Positions 6,764 through 12,162 of a DNA stretch of 12,162 nucleotides are shown in pieces. Under the pieces are notes generated by a model. That model worked only from the letters and a program-made list of their open reading frames with translations, searched no databases and was not told the DNA's origin. Source of the DNA: Sphingomonadaceae bacterium. GTDB lineage: Bacteria > Pseudomonadota > Alphaproteobacteria > Sphingomonadales > Sphingomonadaceae. Every line of letters begins with the position of its first letter. Positions within the stretch are counted from its first letter, which is position 1. The translations under genes were made by a program, and so were the position numbers. The stretch spans positions 1-12,162 of the forward strand of contig JAGREF010000119.1 in the NCBI GenBank assembly GCA_020446665.1, given 5' to 3'.

Positions 6764-8158
6764 TCAGCGCAACGCGCCTCCAGGTGCCGTTACGGCATTG
6801 CTGCTCTGCTCGATTGCTGGTGCGCTCATCATGCCGGGGCGGCGCTTGCCAATCGGCGAATCAAGCCGTTTGCAATAGGACCATAGCGCGCATTGCAACC
6901 CGATCAGCATCAGCACGAAGGGCTGATAGGCGATCCCCTGGAACAGCGATCCGACCAGATAGATGATCTGCGCATTCTGCAACGCGGAGGCGAGTTGCCC
7001 CTGCCAGTGCGGCCCGCCTTCCCGCCTGCCAAAGCGATGGCGCAGCCGCTCCATCTGCCACAATCCGGCGGCATGCAACCAAAGCCACAGGAACAGGCCC
7101 GGCCAGCCTTGCTCGCCCAGCATTTCGAAAATGGCGGAATGGAAGGCGCGGCCCTGATCGATCACATCCTGATATTCGACCGCTGTGGTGTTGCCGTCCT
7201 TCACGGCGACCGGCATCTTGAATTCGAACTTGTTGCCGCGATAGATCTCAAACCCGCCGCCCATCGGATTGCGACTGGCATAGTCCAGCGTCCATTTCCA
7301 CACCGCCACGCGGGTGGATGCGGATTCGTCGCTCTGGTGGCCGCTGATGGTGGACATGCGCTCATAATAGCTTTGCGGCAGGAAGGGCAGCGCCATCATG
7401 CCCAGCGCCGCCCCTGCGACGATAAAGGTCAGCCGTCGCTTCACATCGCGCAGCAGCAGGATCGCCAGCACGGCGATACAGACCAGCCCGGTGCGGGCTT
7501 CCGTCCCGACAGGGATCAGCAGGCAGGAGAAAATCAGCGCGGCGGAATAGAGCCGCACGCGCCAGTCATCGGGGAATATGGTCCCGAATTTCACCAGCCA
7601 GACAATCAGCGGGATGATCGCGATCGCCACTGTCGCCAGGGTCGAGCTTTCATACATGCCGCTATTGTCGTTCACATAGATATGCAGCGTGCCGTAACCG
7701 CCACCGCCAAACACGGTCTTGATCCCGGCATTGGTGATGATCGTGGCCGCTGTCAGCACCATGATCAGCAAGGCCGCTTCAATCCGTACTTTGGTGCGCA
7801 ATGTCAGCGGCAGGAAAATCGCGAAGACCAGCGCTTTCCACACCCAGTCCCATTTCACCAGCGCTTCTTCGGCGAATTCCGCATGGCTGGTGGTCCACGC
7901 ACAATAGCATAGCAGCACCACCAGAATCCCCTGGCGCAGGGTAAAGCGGCTGCCTTTCTTGCTGTCAGCCGCCAGATAGCCGGCAAAGGCCGCGCAAAAG
8001 GCGATCAGCGAAACGGGAATGGCGGCGGTGATCGCCCAGCCGATTTTCTGCGGGGCAAGGATATCAATATAGAGATAGGCCAGCACCCAGATAAACGGGC
8101 GCCGGATACCCAGTGCCAGCACGGCCAGGATAAACAGGATCAGGGCAAGATCGAGCAT
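6764..8158 (-). CDS. Exosortase-A-associated O-glycosylation ligase / O-antigen-polymerase-like protein
   Basis: A 464-residue polytopic inner-membrane protein of the Wzy/O-antigen ligase superfamily, expected to polymerise or transfer lipid-linked glycans on the periplasmic face. The N-terminus (LALGIRRPFIWVLAY, then LAPQKIGWA) resembles the exosortase-A-associated family TIGR03097. About ten helices are predicted, with a large periplasmic loop (about 262-342) followed by the ligase-type motif HSAIFEMLGEQGWPG (340-354). GTEARTGL (218-225) carries the conserved Arg of a second loop. The last 35 residues are a polar tail. The start lies three bases after the stop of the 63-aa gene (TGA GCG ATG), with AGAGGA ahead of it, so translation is probably coupled. 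The divergent neighbour is a glycosyltransferase of the same exosortase-linked group, which strengthens the call. No exosortase or PEP-CTERM substrate is in the window. Confidence 0.82.
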   Translation of the reverse strand: MLDLALILFILAVLALGIRRPFIWVLAYLYIDILAPQKIGWAITAAIPVSLIAFCAAFAGYLAADSKKGSRFTLRQGILVVLLCYCAWTTSHAEFAEEALVKWDWVWKALVFAIFLPLTLRTKVRIEAALLIMVLTAATIITNAGIKTVFGGGGYGTLHIYVNDNSGMYESSTLATVAIAIIPLIVWLVKFGTIFPDDWRVRLYSAALIFSCLLIPVGTEARTGLVCIAVLAILLLRDVKRRLTFIVAGAALGMMALPFLPQSYYERMSTISGHQSDESASTRVAVWKWTLDYASRNPMGGGFEIYRGNKFEFKMPVAVKDGNTTAVEYQDVIDQGRAFHSAIFEMLGEQGWPGLFLWLWLHAAGLWQMERLRHRFGRREGGPHWQGQLASALQNAQIIYLVGSLFQGIAYQPFVLMLIGLQCALWSYCKRLDSPIGKRRPGMMSAPAIEQSSNAVTAPGGALR

Positions 8159-8161
8159 CGC

Positions 8162-8353
8162 TCAGTTCCTCTCCCTTTGCCGCTGTTGCCGCCGCTTGCG
8201 CTCGCCAATCGGCACCGGGCGCGCCGGGTCGCTGGCGGCGAAAGTCGGGTCGGCCGACAATTCTTCCTCGTCCAGATCATTGCGCATCAGCAGCCGGATC
8301 AGCGCCAGCGCGATCAGGCCGTGGCCAAGGGCAAGGGTGAAATAGTCGATCAC
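8162..8353 (-). CDS. Small single-helix membrane protein upstream of the ligase
   Basis: A 63-residue reading frame with a GTG start. Residues 4-23 (YFTLALGHGLIALALIRLLM) form one hydrophobic helix. An acidic stretch (NDLDEEEL, 25-32), a Pro/Ala linker and a strongly basic end (GERKRRQQRQRER, 50-62) follow. The frame is separated from the ligase start by only three bases and faces away from the glycosyltransferase, so it would be the first gene of the minus-strand transcript. An AGGA box about eleven bases before the GTG is weakly supportive. I do not recognise the family. The position suggests a subunit or accessory of the ligase, but that is an inference from gene order. The tight spacing and the membrane-plus-charged-tail design make it more likely real than a chance frame. 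Confidence 0.65.
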   Translation of the reverse strand: MIDYFTLALGHGLIALALIRLLMRNDLDEEELSADPTFAASDPARPVPIGERKRRQQRQRERN

Positions 8354-8457
8354 GCGGTTGCGGGTCCTGCTGCGAGGCGCACTAAGGCGCTGGAGCGGTG
8401 GCTTTAACAGCGGTCGGTTGACGCGGCGTTAAGCTTGTCATGGCAAAGGCTTGAGCC
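8354..8457. promoter_or_regulatory. Divergent promoter region between the small membrane protein and the glycosyltransferase
   Basis: These 104 bases must carry the start signals for both divergent units. An imperfect inverted repeat is visible: GCTTTAAC (8401-8408) against GTTAAGC (8428-8434), with one base missing in the right arm and 19 bases between. TTGACG (8418-8423) between the arms resembles a -35 box reading towards the glycosyltransferase, but no good -10 box follows at the usual distance. The region is placed by gene layout. The box assignments are tentative. Confidence 0.35.
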
Positions 8458-9687
8458 ATGACACGGGTTCTTCACATCCTAGACCATTCGCTGCCGCTAC
8501 ACAGCGGCTATACGTTCCGCACGCGCGCAATCCTGAAGGCGCAGCAGGCATCCGGGCTGGAGGTGCGCGGTGTGACCGGCCTGCGCCATCTGGCCGATGG
8601 CCCTGATTGCGAGGAAGCGGATGGAATCATCTTCCATCGCAGTCGCGGCGAAGCAAGCGGCCCGGCGGGTATGCGCGAAATGCGCGAGATCGCTCTGTTC
8701 GCTGCCGGGATTGAGCGCGTGATCGAAGAATGGAAGCCGGATGTGCTCCATGCCCATTCGCCGGCTCTGTGCGGCATGGCGGCCCTGCGCGTGGCGCGGC
8801 GGCACAATATCCCGCTGGTCTATGAAATCCGTGCGTTCTGGGAAGATGCGGCAGTCGGAAACGGCACCGGGCGCGAAGGCTCGCTGAAATATCGCATGAC
8901 GCGGGCGCTGGAAAATCACGTTGTCGCCAATGCCGATGCCGTGTTCACCATCTGCCATGGCCTGCGCGACGATCTGATCGCCCGGGGCTATCCGGCGGGC
9001 AAGATCGGCATTTCGCCCAATGGCGTGGACCTTTCGCTGTTCGGAACTCCACCGGAACGCGACAATGCGCTGGCCCAGGAACTGGGAATTTCCAGCGAAC
9101 CGGTGATCGGCTTCATTGGCAGCTTTTATGACTATGAAGGGCTGGATGATCTGATCGCGGCCATGCCGATGCTGCTGGAGCGGGAGCCGGGCGCGCGCCT
9201 GCTCCTGACCGGCGGCGGCCCGATGGAGGAAGCCCTGCGTGCGCAAGCGGCCGCTTCATCAGCGAAAGATGCCATCATATTTACCGGCCGCGTCCCCCAT
9301 AGCGAGGTTGAGCGCTATTATTCGCTTGTCGATATCCTCGCCTATCCGCGCAAGAAAAGCCGCCTGACGGATCTGGTTACGCCGCTCAAGCCGCTGGAGG
9401 CCATGGCCCAGCGGCGGCTGGTGGCGGCATCGGATGTTGGCGGGCACCGCGAACTCATCACCGATGGCGTGACCGGCCTGCTCTTCCCGCCTGATGATCC
9501 GGCAGGCATGGCCGCTGCCCTGGCCGATTTCGCCAGTCGGAAGGATGACTGGGAAGTGATGCGCGCACGGGCGCGGACGCATGTTTCGGACCATCATGAT
9601 TGGGCGGAAAACATTCATCGTTATCAAGTCGTTTACCAAACACTGTTAGCCACTGTGCCGGATGGAGTAGTTTCCGCAGCTGCCTGA
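8458..9687 (+). CDS. GT4 glycosyltransferase, exosortase-A-associated type
   Basis: A 409-residue GT-B fold glycosyltransferase expected to act at the cytoplasmic face of the inner membrane, adding a sugar from a nucleotide donor to a lipid-linked glycan. The N-terminus HILDHSLPLHSGYTFRTRAI (6-25) is the hallmark of the Daro_2409-type family (TIGR04063) linked to exosortase A systems. The GT4 features are present: HAHSPALC (98-105) in the acceptor half, then SPNGVDLSLF (186-195), GFIGSFYDYEGLDDL (218-232) and the donor-site block TPLKPLEAMA (308-317) with Glu314. It has no membrane helix or signal peptide. AAAGG lies nine bases before ATG. It is divergent from the ligase unit, which suggests one shared envelope-glycan pathway. 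The large disordered membrane protein follows 43 bases later on the same strand, probably in one transcript. Confidence 0.9.
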   Translation: MTRVLHILDHSLPLHSGYTFRTRAILKAQQASGLEVRGVTGLRHLADGPDCEEADGIIFHRSRGEASGPAGMREMREIALFAAGIERVIEEWKPDVLHAHSPALCGMAALRVARRHNIPLVYEIRAFWEDAAVGNGTGREGSLKYRMTRALENHVVANADAVFTICHGLRDDLIARGYPAGKIGISPNGVDLSLFGTPPERDNALAQELGISSEPVIGFIGSFYDYEGLDDLIAAMPMLLEREPGARLLLTGGGPMEEALRAQAAASSAKDAIIFTGRVPHSEVERYYSLVDILAYPRKKSRLTDLVTPLKPLEAMAQRRLVAASDVGGHRELITDGVTGLLFPPDDPAGMAAALADFASRKDDWEVMRARARTHVSDHHDWAENIHRYQVVYQTLLATVPDGVVSAAA

Positions 9688-9730
9688 GGGCGAAGCGGGG
9701 CAGCTCCTGGAAGTAACAGGGAAGTGTATC

Positions 9731-11908
9731 GTGGCAGGCAAATCCAAGGCTAAGCCAAACAAGAAGGCGGCACTCAGTTCGCACCGGGCTTTCCCGGCGA
9801 TCGTGGCGCTGTGGTTTGCGACATTGCTGGGCTTTGGCAGCCTCGTCTTGCCCGCAATCCTGTTTGAAAAGCTCGTCACTGTGACCGGCATCGCCTCCTT
9901 TTTACCCGCTGCGGCACCGCCGCTGGGAGCCAAGGCGCGCATGTTGATCGCGGTGGTTGCCGGGCTGATTGGTATAATTGCCGGCTTGCTGGTTGCCCGC
10001 AAAGTGGCTTCGGCACAGGCCCCCGCCGCGCCGATGCGCAAGAATTCGCCTGCCCTGCGCCGTGCAGATCGCCATGACGATGCGCCGGCCAAGCGCCCGA
10101 TATCTGCGCGTGAGGAACTTGGTTCCGACAGTCTTGATGATGATATCGAGGATGAATGGGGCGAACCCAGCAGTTCGCGCGGCAATGCGGGCCGTCGTCG
10201 CCCGTTGGCCATGGCTGAGGAAGTGGGGCGCAGCGAATATCTGGCTATGGTGCCTTTGCCTGGCGGTGATTCGCAGACAATCCCAATGCAGGACCAATTT
10301 GCCGCAGAAGATGCACCTGCCGAGCCGGTGGGCGTCGATTTTGCTGCCGCTGCAGAAGTGCTGGACGTCCCGGAAGAAGAAGCGCTTGAGCTCAACAATT
10401 TTGCCGCGCCGGAACCAACCCCGGTCTCTGCGGACAGTGCTGCGCCCTTCGCGCCGCCTGCGCCCCAGCCCGAATTTGCCGCGACAGATGTTGCGCCGGC
10501 CTATCTTGAACCGGCTTTCGCACACGCTGCGGCTGAACCGGCCATGCCGCCGCACAATGTGGCCATCCCGCAGGCCCTTGTCGAAATTTCGACCGAACCC
10601 GACTCCAGTGCCGATGGCGGCGAGGAAGAGGTATTTATGAATAACCAGCCTGATTCGGATGCCAACCCTTCGCAGGGTGAGCATTATAACCCGTTTGGGG
10701 ACCATATCGCAGAGCCTGAGGCAGAGCCTGCTGCATCTTCTTTCGTGGCAGAGCCTTATGCGCCTCAACCGCAGGCCTATAGCCCGTTAGGTGCAATTGC
10801 CTTTGCTGCAGCGCGCCCTGTCGCGCCGGCACCCCAGCCTGTGCCAGAGACATTTGCGCCTGCACCTGCTGCAGCCGCAACGGTTGCCGAGCATGAACAG
10901 GTACGCCCGCTGGGCGAACTGGGCATGGCAGAGCTGGTTGCACGATTCGCCCAGTCGCTGGAACGGCAAAAGGCAAATCCCGAAGCAGGCTCGACCGCAG
11001 CTGCTGCCCCGCTGCAGCCGCCTATGGCGGCACCGATGGCCCCGGCTACCGAAGCTGATGCTGCAGAGATGCCGCTGGAATTGCCGGCTTTTGCTGCGCG
11101 CGCCGCTGCGCCCGCTCCCTTTTCTATGCCGGTCTCGCCGCCACCTGCCTCGCCCGTTTCTGCCCCGGCTATGCCCGCGGCCTTTGCGGACCCGCTGGGA
11201 GGCCTGGAGCCGACAGAACCGGCCCCGGCACCTGTCCCGGCAGCGCAGCCAGTCACTGCGCCTGCCGCTGACGTCGTCCCGGCTGCTTTCCGCCCCTTCG
11301 CGCTTGATGATGACGACATGGAAGATGACGGGCCTGACCTTTCCCTGCGGCTCAATGTTTCCGCACTGCGCCCCTTCTCTGCCCCGGCCGCACCTGCGAT
11401 GGAGGCGAAGCCCGCCATGCCGGCAGCTTTCGCCGATCCGGTGGCGGCGGCGCAGGAACAGCCGCTGGAGCTCGATGTCGAGGAAGACAGTGAGTATGCA
11501 GAGGATTATTCCGAAGAGGATTCCGGCTATAGTTCACTGCTGGACATGAAGCGTCCGCTCGGCAGTGGGCGCGAGGCGGTGCGCATTGACGATGATGTGC
11601 AGGGTGACGGGCCGGTCGAACCGGTGGTGATCTTCCCCGGACAGGATAATCGCCGGGCTGCCCCGGCGGCTGACGGCCCTTCGCGTGATCCGGCAGAATT
11701 CTCGCCTGCGACCACTTCCATGCCGGCGGTGCAGCCGAACAGCGGTCCGCGCCCGTTTGATGCACCAGGCGCAAACAAGGTAACGGGCGCTGCCAGTGGC
11801 AGCTTTGGCAGCAATGCCTCGGCCCTGCCGGCCGTCAACCAAACGGAAACGGAGCGGGCCCTGCGCGAAGCGCTGGAGAAGCTCAACCGCATGAGCGGAG
11901 CTGCCTGA
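9731..11908 (+). CDS. Large Ala/Pro/acid-rich membrane protein, probably disordered, unknown function
   Basis: A 725-residue protein with a GTG start (GGGAAG about eight bases ahead). A basic N-terminus (KSKAKPNKK) and two helices (about 20-45 and 70-90) place both ends in the cytoplasm by the positive-inside rule. Residues 100-725 are low-complexity, dominated by Ala, Pro, Glu and Asp, and I see no cysteine. Order is suggested in short islands: GELGMAELVARFAQSLERQK (395-414), an acidic run with DLSLRLNVSALRPF (536-549), SGYSSLLDMKRPLG (598-611), a patch ending VEPVVIFPGQD (629-639), and a C-terminal amphipathic helix TERALREALEKLNRM (707-721). The octapeptide MPAAFADP occurs twice (481-488 and 563-570). 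I do not recognise a named family. It follows the exosortase-type glycosyltransferase by 43 bases and is closed by a strong hairpin. A membrane-anchored scaffold is one guess. No function is assigned. Confidence 0.85.
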   Translation: MAGKSKAKPNKKAALSSHRAFPAIVALWFATLLGFGSLVLPAILFEKLVTVTGIASFLPAAAPPLGAKARMLIAVVAGLIGIIAGLLVARKVASAQAPAAPMRKNSPALRRADRHDDAPAKRPISAREELGSDSLDDDIEDEWGEPSSSRGNAGRRRPLAMAEEVGRSEYLAMVPLPGGDSQTIPMQDQFAAEDAPAEPVGVDFAAAAEVLDVPEEEALELNNFAAPEPTPVSADSAAPFAPPAPQPEFAATDVAPAYLEPAFAHAAAEPAMPPHNVAIPQALVEISTEPDSSADGGEEEVFMNNQPDSDANPSQGEHYNPFGDHIAEPEAEPAASSFVAEPYAPQPQAYSPLGAIAFAAARPVAPAPQPVPETFAPAPAAAATVAEHEQVRPLGELGMAELVARFAQSLERQKANPEAGSTAAAAPLQPPMAAPMAPATEADAAEMPLELPAFAARAAAPAPFSMPVSPPPASPVSAPAMPAAFADPLGGLEPTEPAPAPVPAAQPVTAPAADVVPAAFRPFALDDDDMEDDGPDLSLRLNVSALRPFSAPAAPAMEAKPAMPAAFADPVAAAQEQPLELDVEEDSEYAEDYSEEDSGYSSLLDMKRPLGSGREAVRIDDDVQGDGPVEPVVIFPGQDNRRAAPAADGPSRDPAEFSPATTSMPAVQPNSGPRPFDAPGANKVTGAASGSFGSNASALPAVNQTETERALREALEKLNRMSGAA

Positions 11909-11940
11909 CCGCTCTTAATAACGCGCAGAATAAATTAGGG

Positions 11941-11972
11941 AATCGCCCGGCGGCCTGTCCGTCCGGGCGATT
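11941..11972 (+). terminator. Rho-independent-type terminator after the 725-aa gene
   Basis: A perfect 10-bp inverted repeat AATCGCCCGG / CCGGGCGATT (11941-11950 and 11963-11972) encloses a 12-base loop and is followed by TTCTGCTT-type sequence, giving only a short U-rich tail. It begins 32 bases after the stop codon of the 725-aa gene and would end the glycosyltransferase unit. Confidence 0.8.
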
Positions 11973-12162
11973 TCTGCTTGGCCAGTACAAACCTATTCCT
12001 GTCTTTTTCGCGGTTGCAAAAATCATTTCCTGTCGCCATGGGGGCCTTTCACGACATTTTCGCTGCGGCTGGCGGCCGGATGAGTCGTGCTTCATTGCCG
12101 GGCACCGCCGCTTGCGGGTGGAAGGCCCGGCCACTGACAGGATGGAATTTGAATGGGTTACC
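11973..12162 (+). other. Intergenic tail, with a possible gene start at the window edge
   Basis: No convincing complete gene is visible in the 180 bases after the terminator. An ATG at 12153 (reading MGY, then cut off) has an in-frame TGA immediately upstream and AGGA (12139-12142) ten bases ahead, so it is a fair candidate for the next gene's start. Two other frames also stay open to the edge, from ATG 12142 (MEFEWVT) and ATG 12038, but neither has a ribosome-binding site at a useful distance. Too little sequence remains to decide. Confidence 0.3.

Noticed and set aside
8497..9246. 249-codon open frame on the minus strand
   Set aside because: Antisense to the well-conserved N-terminal half of the glycosyltransferase. 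The composition is that of a shadow frame.
10777..11418. 213-codon Ala/Gly/Ser-rich frame on the minus strand
   Set aside because: It is the complement of the Ala/Pro-rich repeats of the 725-aa protein, and its repetitiveness is inherited from them.
11883..12134. 83-codon frame on the minus strand
   Set aside because: It runs through the terminator hairpin into the end of the 725-aa gene, has no ribosome-binding site and has no family resemblance.
1..12162. CRISPR array, tRNA, rRNA, prophage or transposase genes
   Set aside because: I looked for regularly spaced direct repeats, RNA-gene signatures and integrase or transposase motifs on both strands and saw none beyond the small palindromic element.

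Overview
The window looks like chromosomal DNA of a GC-rich alphaproteobacterium, most likely a sphingomonad (Sphingomonadaceae or Erythrobacteraceae). The grounds are the pairing of an exosortase-A-type glycosyltransferase with an O-glycosylation ligase, an intracellular PHB depolymerase of the cysteine type, an alphaproteobacterial MsbA-like exporter, and a dispersed 'GTCATCCCAGC' palindrome associated with a GIY-YIG remnant. This placement is inferred from protein style, not from a database search.

Left part (1-3406): a probable partial gene of unknown function runs off the left edge on the minus strand (1-113). It follows an MsbA-type ABC exporter on the same strand (175-1995). Across a short divergent region holding a clean 15-bp palindrome (2065-2079) is phaZ (2147-3406, plus strand), which mobilises stored polyhydroxybutyrate.

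Middle (3407-8353): a 147-bp element bounded by 28-bp inverted palindromic repeats lies between the converging ends of phaZ and a minus-strand gene train. It contains a 37-codon remnant of a GIY-YIG nuclease gene. The minus-strand train reads, in transcription order: a 63-aa membrane protein, an exosortase-A-associated O-glycosylation ligase, a MaoC-type enoyl-CoA hydratase, a thiolase, a lipoprotein of unknown function, and a DUF4126 membrane protein. Gaps are 3, 62, 46, 2 and 78 bases, so part or all of it may be one operon. The hydratase and thiolase form a fatty-acyl-CoA module that could exchange intermediates with PHB metabolism. The first two genes belong to the cell-envelope glycosylation theme.

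Right part (8354-12162): divergent from the small membrane protein is a GT4 glycosyltransferase of the exosortase-A-associated type (8458-9687). It is followed 43 bases later by a 725-aa, two-helix, Ala/Pro/acid-rich, apparently disordered membrane protein (9731-11908). A strong hairpin terminator closes this unit (11941-11972). The last ~180 bases hold no convincing gene, apart from a possible start codon at the window edge.

Most of the window is recognisable housekeeping or envelope biology. The less-described parts are the 725-aa protein and the 63-aa protein beside the exosortase-type genes, and the GIY-YIG-derived mini-repeat.
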